Origin: Acanthaster planci
Taxonomy: Eukaryota > Echinodermata > Asteroidea > Valvatida > Acanthasteridae
Length of the DNA stretch: 45,442 bases
Assembly (NCBI RefSeq): GCF_001949145.1
Contig: NW_019091626.1
Coordinates: forward strand, 405,736 to 451,177
Direction: 5' to 3'
A program made the translations under genes and the position numbers. Under the pieces are notes generated by a model. That model searched no databases, was not told the DNA's origin, and saw only the letters and a list, made by a program, of their open reading frames with translations. This document shows, one piece after another, positions 1-13,024 of the stretch. Positions within the stretch are counted from its first letter, which is position 1, and each line of letters starts with the position of its first letter.

Positions 1-792
1 ACTAACCCTAACCCCCTTCTAACCCTATTCGTAAAACCCTAACCCTAACTCTACACCCCTAACCCTAAACCCAAACCCTAACCCATACCCCTAACCCTAA
101 ACCCCAACCCTAAACCCCTTCTAACCCTAACCCTAACCCCCTTCTAACTCTAACCCTAAGACCTTCACCCTTACCCTTACCCCCTTGTAACCCTAACCCC
201 AAAACCCTAACACTAAAACCATAACCCCTTAACCGTGACCCCTAAAATTAACCCTAACACAAACCCTAACCCTTAACCCTAGCCCCCAAACCCTAAACCT
301 AACCCAACGCAACCCTAACCCTTACCCTAAAAAATAATCCTAACCCTAACCCCTAACCCTAACCCTAACCCAACTCTAACCATAAAACCCTCATCCTAAC
401 CCTAACCCTTAACCATAACCCTCAAGCAAACCCTAACCGCCTTCTAACCCTAACCCCTTCTAACCCTAACCTCTAACCCCTAACCCTAACCCACTTCTAA
501 CCCTAGCCATAACCCCCTGCTAACCCTAACCCTACACTCCAAAAAACCCCTAACCCTATCCCCTAACCCCTAAACCCTAACCCCTAACCCTAATCCCTAA
601 TCCCTCACCCCTAACCAAAACCCTAACCCTCAACCTACCCTAACCCCCTTCTAACCCTAACCCCTTCTAACCCTAAACCCCTTCTAACCGCTAACCCTCA
701 GCCTAACCCTAACCCCCTTCTAAGCCTAACCCTACACCCAAAAACTAACCTTAATCCTTTAACCCTCATCCTAACCCTAACCCCCTTCTAAC
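1..792. repeat. Degenerate telomere-type (CCCTAA)n array
   Basis: Runs of CCCTAA, the C-rich strand of TTAGGG, fill this stretch. They are mixed with variants such as CCCCTTCTAACCC, CCCCTAACCC and scattered point changes. The C-rich strand at the 5' end of the window is the orientation expected at the left end of a chromosome. The heavy degeneration points to the inner, subtelomeric part of an array, or to an old internal array, rather than the pure terminal tract. The neighbouring gene's last coding exons begin only about 250-550 bases further in. Confidence 0.9.
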
Positions 793-962
793 TTTAAACA
801 CATTACACATTATATAATACTACAAACATTCAACTTCCGGGTATGTTCAACAAAAGTCTGTATAATTCTTTGATGAGGTGTGATATCCCAGCTGACTGTT
901 GTACAATGTGAAGAAACCGGCCGTTTCCTTTTTCTTGAACTGGGAACACGATTTTTAGCTGT

Positions 963-968
963 TTTATT
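963..968 (-). promoter_or_regulatory. Candidate poly(A) signal of the A2M-like gene
   Basis: AATAAA on the minus strand lies about 65 bases beyond the candidate stop codon at 1034-1036. It is a six-base match in an AT-rich region, so it supports the proposed last exon only weakly. Confidence 0.35.
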
Positions 969-1033
969 TGTACAAGGTTTCCTTCACTGTTCCTCTTCCT
1001 TTTACGACAGATGACTTCTATCCCAAAATGCAT

Positions 1034-1101
1034 CTAAACCTCTTTTCCAGAGAGGGGAAAACGTCCTGTGGACGAGTGTAAGTCCATAAAACGTCTTTTG
1101 A
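1034..1101 (-). other. Tentative last coding exon of the A2M-like gene
   Basis: Exon 33 ends in phase 1. Two acceptors in the following sequence (TTGACAG, exon start 1101; CCACAG, exon start 1065) continue the same open frame to TAG at 1034-1036, adding about 22 or 10 residues ending PLSGKEV. AATAAA follows at 963-968. No family motif remains to test the choice. There is no hydrophobic tail, so a secreted product is implied rather than a GPI-anchored CD109-type one. Confidence 0.4.
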
Positions 1102-4100
1102 CTGTCAAAATCGCTCTGGGAGCGATTTTGATGGTCAAATGTTACGCACATGTGTGTTATGTTAATGGAGTCTGTTTTTCCGTAAAAGTGAAATGAACGA
1201 ACGCATCGTTTACGCAACACACCAAAAAAGGTACATATGAAAAGTGCCTTTATCCGGCCATTCGCTTTGGAATACCAAACTGGCTCAGTGCGTTCAAAAG
1301 AATAATTTGCATAATTCAGCATGGGTGCATGAGCAGACTTACTGGAATTATAGAAGTTACGGACTCGGATGGCAACGGGCTGCACCCTACCGACGTGAAA
1401 CAAACGTTCAGCACGGAACTGGATGTCTACTGCTTCCAATCTAGGGACCTATCGGTGAGAAAACACAAGTAAGACAAGTACGACTTTCACCAAGTTCACT
1501 AGTGCCGCTGGCGTATACTTTTTCTTTACAGGTATGAAGATGGATTCTACGGTGTATTCTTGCAGTAGTTGGCTATGTTTTATGTTACGTTGCACACATT
1601 TATTTTTCTTGCTCATGTAGAAATGAATGCAACTGGCATTGTAATAAAGATACTAAGCTGTGGGCTAGCGTTTATTTAATCTTTCTGTGAGGCGTCGATC
1701 ATTTGGTGAGCCATATGCATAAAACGAGGTACTTACATCTTCGAAGTAGAAAACAACCGAGTGCTCAGTTGTTTCATATCGCTGAACCCGCCCGTTACTG
1801 TTTGCCGTCACCTGCGAGTAAGGAGTCATTAGAAAGAAATAAACCAATCGAGAAAACAGACCTGTGATTTGATTGATTTTTTCATCAAAAAGTATCTTTT
1901 TGCAACATTAACATACACTTTTTTCCGATTGTGATAACTTTTTTCCGCTTGGGTATAAGACATTGACAACATTACACACGAGGCAATTAATGAAATAAAT
2001 AATTTGAATTACACATACAATTTGTCCATTTTTACCCTTCTCAGATCCTCCTCAACCGCAACGTAGCCGGTGAAGAGGCCAACAACCAAGATAGCCATAC
2101 CGCTTTTCTCGCCACGCAAGTACCTGCATAAAGTATAAGTGAAAGCCATCTGCTGAGACATGTCGTATAACCCCCACGGTAAGTTCATAAAGCCTGGCGC
2201 TCGCCTTTGGTATTTTACCACATGATCCCACTGCCAATCGCCGTTGATTAACTAGACTTTGACATTAAAATGCCTAAAAATGAAGCTTCCTACTTGTATC
2301 ATCATATTATGTGTTAGATGTGTCATGCAATGCTAAACATCCGTCATGCGTTGCAGTGGGCCTCCCGTTTGCGCAATAAAGACAATCTTTTGTCAACAAA
2401 AAAAGAACAACAAATACAAAATTCCGTCAATGCATGGAATTCATATTAGCACTTTACTTTTCCAACCAGCGAAAGGAGGCTCAATTGACCCATGTATGAC
2501 TCGATTCATAGACCTTATGTTGAATAATTCAGGTGTTGTAATGATGCAGAAACGTTTTATACTGTATTTCCTGTAAATGTCTAGTTTATAATCAGCTGTT
2601 GGTAGCAGAACCGGGTGTCCGCCGGCCCATCGGACTCTTGGGATCAGGGATTAACTAAATAGATCGCACAGATGTGAGTGAAACAAAACCAGGAATACTC
2701 TAACTGCAGTCTGGTCGTCCAACAAGTATCAAAACTGATCCATTTTCAAATCTGATCTCACTGTCGCTTTCATGAGAAGTTGTGCGGGACGCGTACTGAG
2801 TCTCAATTTTTACAAACAAATATTGTTACCAAATCATATTCATAAGGAATGCCGCATGATATAAAATGGCAGCTCCACTGAAGCAGACGTCAAGCACAGG
2901 GGCATCGCCAGGAATAGGAAAAAGTCTTTCCACGAGGAGTGGAGCTAAGCATTTACATGTATCAATAGCAGAGTAAGGGAGGTGTGGTTCAGAGAGCTAT
3001 TTTCATGCAAATTGCTACATCAATCACTTTAGGTAATTGCAAAACCCTACGTTGCCAAACCCTATTCAAGACAGGGGTCGAATCTGATTAACATATTGGC
3101 GGGGCACATATAACAGCTCAAGTTTGCAGGCATTTTCAAATATGCAATTTAAAGGAGAATTTTCAGTGCTAGGACAACATGGATGTTTTAAACCAATGAG
3201 GCCTCGGTGCTCCTGCTCATGGCGGGTAGGTTTATTGTAATTGAACGGTTTATTTTACACCAAGCTAAACTTTTAATTGGCAGGTCACTGGTCTGCAAAT
3301 GTGTTGCTAGATTGTGAGCTATTGATGCTGCTCTTGACTTGAAATCAAGTCGGTAATTGGCCGATGTGGTGCAGTTTAACACAACGCGGCAACGGTCGGT
3401 GCAATCTTGCCCCCGAATATACGTGTCCAGTGGTTCTCAAATACCGACTTGAATAATTTGCAAGCCTTTGTGTGCACAACATATGGGGCTTGCTACCGAA
3501 ATTGGACGGAGCACTCTGATTAGCTAAGAATGCTGATTATGCGAATATTTATATCAGGGGCAGTTTCATTGGTTAGTTGAATGTTTATTAGCAACAACCG
3601 TGACAGTCTCGTTCATCGAAGAGTTTGTTTACATTATTCTAAAAAGATGATTTACCATAAAAGCATGATTTTTTTTACAAAAAAAGGTAATTAATAGATT
3701 TTTTCTTGAATGGTGATGTGTACTTTGTCTTTAAACGTCGTATTATTAATGCAAGATATGAAACTGGCACTAATCAAATGCAGACATTCCTACATGTCTG
3801 TTAAAGCACGAGCTACTATTGGCACTCTCAATGAAAATATACGAATATGTAGTACAGTTTCTGCATAGGCCTACACGATTTTAAGTCTAATGCTCCTCTA
3901 GCTCAGTTGCCGTAATGTTTGGTTTAAATCTGTTATGTTGCTTTGTCAATTTCTGACCGACACGAGGGAAGAAAACTTGAAAAATTCAATATCTTTATTT
4001 TGTAGAGGTCTCCCAGCTAATGTCTCTTACGTTTCTTTCTTTAGGGCTATTAGTTTAACACTGCTAATAACTGTTAATAGTAGGCCTACACAGAAGTCAT

Positions 4101-7100
4101 TTATGAACGACAAACAGACATTTATACCTCACTCGTATGTCATAGGAAAAAAGTTCCCTTTCCATCAGCTGATCCTCCTCCGCAACCTCACCCACGTTCG
4201 CCTGTAGCTCAAAGTCACAACTGTAATAGTTGGGCTCAGCGATGTAATATGAAGCTTCAAACTGCACAATTGGGAGGAATTTGAATCAGAGTTGCTCAGA
4301 GCAAACAAAAGCTACAATAATATCGATGTACAGTTGAGATTTACTTGATAAAAACTTCACGTCTGCAAACTCGTTTCGCACGTGAGACAAGATGGAGCCT
4401 CACGACGTATCTGCTTTGGTGCTTACAACAATGTTATATTGACCTTATCCATCTAAGTTCCAAGTTCATTTTTACACAAGGTAAGCATGCATTGTTTGGG
4501 GGCCATTTCTAAATTACCGAATTTACTTTCTGAGTAAAGTTGAGACTCTGTGTGTGATGTAACATGCTGCATCCACTGTCCATGAGAAAGATATGGTTGC
4601 CGTGAACTATGAACTATTATCCGAATGGCTCTTCATACAGTTTTGTCGAATGCACAATGAAAACGGACATTCTGAGTTGAAAATAGATACCACGAAAAGT
4701 TTACAACTTGCAAGTCAATCAATTCTGAAATTTCGTTTTTCTGAAGCGGCTGTTCAGTTGTAACCGCAATTAATTTTGCATTCGCTATCGGAAGTACAAT
4801 GTCTTGCTTGCGTATAATCGTGATAGTCAAAATGTGTTCATAAAATATCCGTGGCTGTGACATGAAAAGAGGGACACAAATATATTGTTTATGTGATACA
4901 GCTGATTTGTTTGAGAGACACAAGTTACACCTGCCCTGCTTTTCCGGGTCAAATATGACCCAAAAGGGGTCAGGCCCCATGGGACCCAGATTCCGGGTCA
5001 GTCTGACCCAGGTATTTTTAGAGTGTGCGGAAGTTGCTTTGCCACGATCTCGGCAAACAGTCAAGAACCTGCTGGATGAGCTTTTGCCACGTCTTGTTTC
5101 CAAAATGTACAAGATACTTATACGGATTTCTCCACAAAAGTGACGGTTGATTTTCTTTGGGTGCTGGTGAAAAACGTTGACGACTACAAAAGGATGGTCT
5201 CTCGCTGGCCTATTTAACTGACTTTCCGGTGTTCAAGCAGAAACACTGGAACTTTTTTTCATGGACCAATCAGCGACACACTATTCCATGACATTTTCAC
5301 TACAGCAGACGGCTTTTCTCAAAATGTGACTTACTTTAAACTGGCCAATGCCTGTTCCCTCGGTCGTGACGAACACATTGATTTCACCGCTGTTGTTTGG
5401 AATCTGGCAAAAAACATATTTCTTTTTTATGAGAACAGTTCAAGTGATGACGAGATTAAAAAAGTTTGACATCCAGTGAAGTTCACATTGCTATGGTTTG
5501 AGAGTCATACGCACTTTTTTCAACCAAAACGTGTGATTTTTTAAAGAGTTTTAAACGGGGAATAGGGCAATAAATATTTAGCACGTTGCCTTGTTCACGA
5601 AAATAGGACGCACGCCACCAAGGAAAAAATCAAAAGGCAAGAAACTGTATGGGCTAAGTTTGATGACCCCAAGCATTGAACCGAAATGTAATAAAAACAC
5701 GACAGATTTTGGTGGGGATTTGTCATCGAATTAATACGATTACATCAGTTTGAATTGGGTATCAAAAGGAGGAAGACTTTTAAAACAGTACACCGACAGT
5801 ATTTTCACATCAATGAAACTTGGCAGTGACTCGTGTACAATCTGTACCAAAGCTTAATTGTTCGGATACGTGTTAAGGAACTAACACGTACTATACGTTG
5901 TACGGAAAAGACTGCTTTTAAAAAGACTTCATTTTGCCTAAAGAGCTCCAACACTTTCGTGATATTGGAAATACATTCTTTTTTTCAGTGATGAGTTTCC
6001 AATATGCATACCTCTCTGCTTTATCTGTAGTGATCCAAGTACATTTACGAGAGAGCTACTCACATTTATAGTTCCTACTTGGGGCACAAGCGCGTTATCT
6101 GCATTCACCCTGAAGGTTTCATCGTAGTTACTCTCATCACACGTGACTGTGCAGAAGAAATCAATGTCCAGTTCTTGTACCCTATAAGCGTACACCGACA
6201 GGGCTTGCAGTGCCATGACGGTGTCCTGAAATCAAAAATGAACAATGTATCATATGTTTACACTTTTTCGGACTTTCCTACACGAAGCATCTTCACTCTC
6301 GACCTTTGGCCTTCTTCGTCTCATAAAAGATTTGACCTCCGTGTCTGTGCTGGCACGCGGGAGTCTCAACGTCCATTGTACTTTCTGACCTTCACTCGGG
6401 GTCTATTTCATTGTAATCAACGGGTAAATAGACAATTACAATATGGCAGACTTGGTGCTTCAATGTTGCCTTGATATTATGTCTGGATAATTCAATGTAC
6501 TGAACGAAAAATATTATTAACGACCCCATTTTAAAATTTAAAAAATGATATTTCTGAGGGATTCCTCCACTATTTATCTCAAGCAAGTGGAATCAAATGT
6601 TTGATTATCAAACTTCAATCGTAAACCAATGGTTAAACCAAATTGTCCATTTTCCTTTTCTCCTACAAGGAAGAAAATAATCTCAAACAAGCCTATGAAT
6701 GCAAAATGGTGCATAGCCAAATGATTACGTAATCTGATTTAAAACTACAGCTCATGAGACAAAACATTCATTGGTTCCAAAATTAGACCCTTTGACGAGT
6801 CCTATAGGATAAGCTGTTGATGTTTTATGCATCTACAAAAATGCTAGTCTAGGTAATAGATGTTCATTCTCATACAAGCGTCTCTTTAAGGTGTGCAGGT
6901 TCCACGATTAATTACGCAAGACGACCACGTACTGACCTCCAGACTTTGAACAATCACAGGGTGTCTCCTATAGTACATTTGGCCGAAAAGACATGGTGCG
7001 TTCAAGCGTTAAAATTGGTGTTTGGGAAAGTTGTGTTTCTTTATTTTTCTATTATTGCTCTCGCAAAATTTGTTATATTTACTGTCCTCGAAGTTGATCA

Positions 7101-10100
7101 ACATGCACGTATTCGTCCCCCTGTTACGCACGATTCATTGAAGCCGTCATGTGTGCACACTCAGCTGAAAACATTGACCGATCAATATCCTCAGTCACCA
7201 TCCAGACGAAAAAATAGCTTTATAACGGCTCTGACTGGCCGATACAATGCATAGAATTTGCCGCATGCGCGAGTGTTTCAGACGTTAGTGAGGAGCACTC
7301 AACAGAGTACTCAGACTAAACTGCATAATTTATTTTAATACCTGAGATGTGACAAACAGAGCAAAGAGTTCGTTGACAATGTCTATACATACCTGAGAAG
7401 AAACAAATCCTCCGTGGTAATTTTCTTGATTGGTCAGCCACTTCACAATAGCGTGCGTGTACTGAATATCGCCTACTGTCAACAGTGCAAGCAAGGCGTA
7501 GCTGGTAGTCTCAACCTCGATGGCTTTCGGGCGACGGCTGTACCAGTAAGGTTTTGAGCCACCACCGAACGAGGAATCATCTGCCGCCCAGTAACGAGAG
7601 TCTGAGGCTTCACAGAAATAGGGCCTATATGAAACATTCCGGTCAACATTCAGCGAGTATTCAAAGTGAATAATGCGTCAGGTATGCACCTCAGTTAAAC
7701 TTCGGTGTAGCTCGAACAAAATAAAGTCTGTTTTACCTTCATCATGTGTAGCAATATCTTTGAGCATTCGTATGGCATCCTGCACCCTGCTGCTGTTGGC
7801 AAGAGCCAGAGCATACGCCGTGATGGCAATGGCGTATGGGCGTGTCAACTCTTCCAATTCCGCCTCCAGGAAGGTAGCTGCAGCAGCAACAGAACTGTCC
7901 TTATCCTGAAAACATAAACAAAGAAGACGTCACTTGTTATAAGTACAAAATGGCAGGGGAACATAAACTGTAACAGGCACATTGGGCTATACGATATGGG
8001 TATCTAGAGGCAGTAGCCCAAATGCTGACTTCTGGCGAGCTGAAAGAAATTTTATCCCCAGCGAAAATTAGGGGCCTTTTGGAAATGATGAAAAGGGATT
8101 GGTCTCAACTTTACAAGATTGCATTTGGTTGATGATAAAATTGTGTAATGCTGCCACCGTATATACACGTCTGTTTAAGAGTTTTTGAAAAGGCTACCTA
8201 GCGTAAAGACCAAATTGGTTTTGCTTCAGAATGTTTCAAGATTTTTCTCAGAGTGAAACCTTTGTTTAGCCTCTGTCACCTGTTTGCTCAAGAGACACAA
8301 TTTAATCGAGAGGTTTTCTGTACGAAGCTTGTTTGAGTATTACACCTCTTTAATTTTTTTCTGTTGACAATATTACACCTCTTTAATTTTTTCTGTTGAC
8401 AAATATCACCGCGAGTAGTGCATATCAGTATGCTGGCCCATTCTCTTCAGCTAGTTAGTCTCAATGCTGCAATGGACAGAATCTGTATAGTACATGACAG
8501 ACTTGGTTATGTGGCCAATGGCGTGAAGACATTACGTGGACTTGGTAGTTCATTAACGAAGCAAAATAAACGAAACCTTCAAGTGAAAGTGGCATTGACT
8601 GTAATGACCATAAGTATGTTGCAAAATGTGTTGAATCAAATTAGAATATAATGAGCTTAAGCCACCCTCAGAAGTACTGCAACATTTGCTGCTTGAAAAT
8701 TTGTGCTCCCAAAATGGCGATTTGCCTTTTTCTTTTGGGGGGTTTCTCTTCTCTTTCCTTCTACTTGATTCATATTTGACGAAACGTTTGACCCGTAGCC
8801 AGAGCTTCCTTAATGTGTCTATCCTTCAACTCGAAATGCAAACAGATGAGGTGGAATCCGACTTAAAGCTATCAAAGATTTCCACAATGACGTCATACAA
8901 ATTTCTTAATTACGAGCGAGGACTTCTGACTGCGTGCAGACACAGAAGCGAAGGTAGCCTTCTGGTACGAAACACTATAGAACTGATGGGCACGTTCCGT
9001 TGTTTTAGCAAACATTAGGCCTCTGCGCCGATAGCAAGCGTAGAACAACTTTAAGCTCAAATCCAAAAGGTCAAAACAGCCGGTGTGTTGATTCAAAGAT
9101 AAATAACAGACCCAAACTCACGAATGTATCGCACTGGCATTCCAACAGCGAAATAAGAACGTATGCAGTCAGTGAAACTTTGCCTTGGACACCTCCCTGT
9201 GGAAAAGCATCATACCAGAATTATCATTACATAACGTATCACTAAATTAACAACCGTCATAGAACGTATCCATCTTTTTCGTAGGACCCGCTTTTTTGAA
9301 ATCCCAAAACAAACGATCAAGTCAGATAGAATCGGTATTTCTCTCGGCACAGTTTGAAACACCCCTACTGGTATATTAGCGGGAATACAGTTCGCTTTCG
9401 TTGAAACGAGGGTGTTGGACTTACTTCATTTCGTATTCACCGTCTGAATGGAAAAGGACATCGTTCTATGAAATGGGACAGGCTATAGGTATGAACTGAA
9501 TATACAGCATGTATGTGAGCAACAACAGATCCATGTGGATGGAATTCTGACGTCTGAATGAAAAGCCGTGTGAGCACTTAAAGGCCACATTTTTAAAGCT
9601 ACAATAATTCAAATGTTTACGCCCTGTGATCTAAAGCAGACTTAGGGCCGCGTGTTCTTATAGCTAAGGAGATAACTTGCCCCAAGCAAAATCAATAAAA
9701 CTAATGGCAATAAGAACCGAACGCAGGGCTCAAAAGACTGCAGCTAGTTTTCACGTATACGACGATCATGGGTAGTTGACACATCAGAGTGGACTATCCC
9801 GACCACTGTAATACTACTCACGGTCATTTCTCTGTCAAGTACTCTGTAAACGTCACGAAACGACCCATCATCCGGACTCTGGGAACGAGTTATCAGCCAT
9901 TCCATTGCCATACAGATTATTCCGTCGTCGATAAAGGCAAACTCCTTCGCCTGACAGAACACCTTCGCAACGAAAGCCGTTAACCTACGTCACATGCAAA
10001 ACGTAAGCACAAAGACTGAAAGATACGCACTGCGCCTCAGAATCAAATCTTTAAATGTTTACCAAGTATACTCCTCCTTATCGACATACCTCGCAATACT

Positions 10101-12955
10101 GTACGGGCTTTTATGATCGAGAAACATTTTGCTGATAAGGAATTTCTGTAAAATTGAACCATCGGAATAATTTTCTTGCACATGCGGGCGTATGATAGGA
10201 AGTAAAGACGTCATGTGAACTTGCCTACGCCCACAAAACGTCTTCCATTGTCTGAAACTCAAGAGTTGCGCTAGAGCTTCGGGATTTATCACTAACAAAA
10301 GGAAAAGGAAGTTAGAGCGTAAGAAATTGAGAACTTATGCATGAAATTGAAGGGAGGCTCAAATAATTGCAGTAAGTATTAATGTGTGTTTGGTTTTGCC
10401 CTTCTCTGTAATCTTTTTTTATTTTTAGTTTAATCCATGTTATCAGACCAATTGAGTGTAACAACATAAGATGATTTGATTTTGTTGCATTTATTTTGCC
10501 TGCGCCAGAACGAGTTTAAAGATATCCTCAACATATCAAAGGATTCAGGCTCAGTAATACATTTGTGAATAACAAGAACACAGAAAACAAAAACCAGCGG
10601 GAAAGGGTATCTGTTTCCGTGACCTGCTTTCTGCTGTCACAAGATAATTTACTTCACTGTAAAACTCAATAACTACAAGGTGGTCCAAGTAAATTATAAA
10701 AACATGGCTGACAAAAAAGAAAGTATGAACGAAAATTAATGAAACATCGATAGTGCACTAAAATGATTATACTGCACAAATAAACTTGTGTTATCTGGTT
10801 TAATTAGCATTAAACAGCATACTACTGCACTCACCACGTGCTGCTTTGGAAACTTGATGCCAAGGCAAAAAATGACCCGTCGCTCAAACGGAAGGTGAGC
10901 TCACGTGCAACGCCTGAGAAGACCAAAAAACATGAAAGAGTGAACAATCAGCATTCTATATCAACGACTTTATGAATGTTCCCAGTCATCATGTACTTCA
11001 ATCTGATTCAGTGGACCTTGATCAGTCACCCAGATGATACCTCCTGGAATGGAAGTGGTACGCAAACAATCAAATAAAATGCCAAGTCCAGTTCATCAGG
11101 CTCAACTATTGCCTAATAACTATATTAACACGTTTTTTCCTTGGTAGGTTTTTTCTTTTGCAAAATGTTGAATGTAGTTTTATTTTCGATCGATCGATCG
11201 GGCGGATAAAGCTATTCTATTGGTGGATAATTCATGATTAATTCTGTTTAATAACTTCAGACTATTCTCACCGTTCACTATGTACTGCATTGAAGAGGTC
11301 TCCAGGTTAGCAGAGATTTGATAAGTGCTTTTGAGATAGGTGTAGACGTAGACATTGGGCCCTAGCCGCATCATGGTCTCCTCGCCGTTGCCCGTGGGGA
11401 TCATCAGTAGGTTGTCAACACCTCCTATCACCGTTTCTACGACGCTTCCCTGCACTTTACCTGGGACAAAATTTACAAAACATCTATCAAATAAGATCCA
11501 ATAGCGTGGTCACGCGACATTAGCAGAATATTTTTTAGCAGAGCAAAATATTTAACTTGTAAATTCTTCGACTCATCACGAGTGACAACAATTAGCAGAA
11601 TAATATAGCCCATGTTTCAATACATAGAATTGGGCTGGGGTCGTTTCTTCGGCATTATTCGGAAAGAATGGTAAAAAACTTAAGCAAGCCAGCCAGCTAT
11701 GAGGACCTTTATACGCAATGTTCTAAGATGATCTATGTTGGAGTGTACATTGTATGTGTGCCCTTCTTACAGTTTCTGTCTTTTTTGTCAAAAAACATTT
11801 GTTCTTACTACCAAGAACAGGCTAACTTCATCGTAACAACCGGAGGATAAACTGACAATTTAGTAATTTCCTTGGTCTTTTTTTGAAGGAGGAAGCCTGT
11901 GCGCTAAAGACAACCGTGGAACTGTACACCTACCAAAAAGACTCATCCGAACCCTGTGGGTACCAGGGATTGCATTTTTGTTGATAATGTATTGAATGAA
12001 GTCCACTTGATAGATGCCACCATCGTCCTTCCAGTTCTCTAAAACAGCAATAAATCGTATGGAAAACGTTGAAATACGTAAATTGCTAACACCCTGAAAT
12101 AACCCAAAGGAGTACGGGTTCATTTTATCCTTAAGCCTACTCCAGTTGCGTGCATTAATTGAACTCCATTCCATTGTGAAATGAGGAAGATGGCAGTAAA
12201 ACAGATCACGCCCCCCAACACCTGAAATAAAAAAACATTGTATGCAAACTGGAATTTATTTGCCCATGAACTGCAACTGTATGCTGCAAACAAAAGTCAA
12301 ACATATCATGAGCGGTAAGGAGGCCTTACCCCAAGAATTAAGAAGGAACCCTCATAAATGTACAAGGAAAGCTACTACAAGAAAAATACTATAAATAACG
12401 CCTGATCACTTTGTCGTGTAGGTTATCGACATGCAACATTTTCTCAAAGGGTGATGCAAGAGCAAGAACCGCTGGATTGGAGTTGAAAATTGACAGCACC
12501 ATGCCGAAATAAAATCAGTGCCCAAGTAGGGCCAGCTTGTGAAGGATCCTTAGGGACACAGAGAAAGATCAGCAAGGGTGAATATCATTTAAAGTTTTTT
12601 ACAGTTTCAACATTTTAGATCGAACTAAACTGACGATAAAGAACTTTTCGAGACTTTGAGTAATTTCATTTTTTTTTCTATTTATTTGCTTTATGTACAA
12701 GGGAAGCAAGGGGCAAGGGAAACAATTGGGGAAATTGTCTCAACAGGCTCGCCAAAAACACCTCACTGTGCTAAAAACCCCAGTTGGACAATTATAACTG
12801 GTTGTATCAATTATCTTTTGTACTTAACCGTACGCATGTGATAATAGTGTTGCTCTTGGCCCACTCGCTCGCTTCTCTGTGACCCACGGCTATTCGCTGG
12901 ATCCAGAGTCAGTGGAACTACAACCTCTTTCTTGGTTCCCTCAGGCTGTGAAAGA

Positions 12956-13024
<69 letters not shown>

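Noticed and set aside
1002-1439. One long 145-codon minus-strand exon instead of exon 33
   Set aside because: The family-like part stops at NFYNS, exactly where a GTAAGT donor occurs; the remainder shows no similarity.
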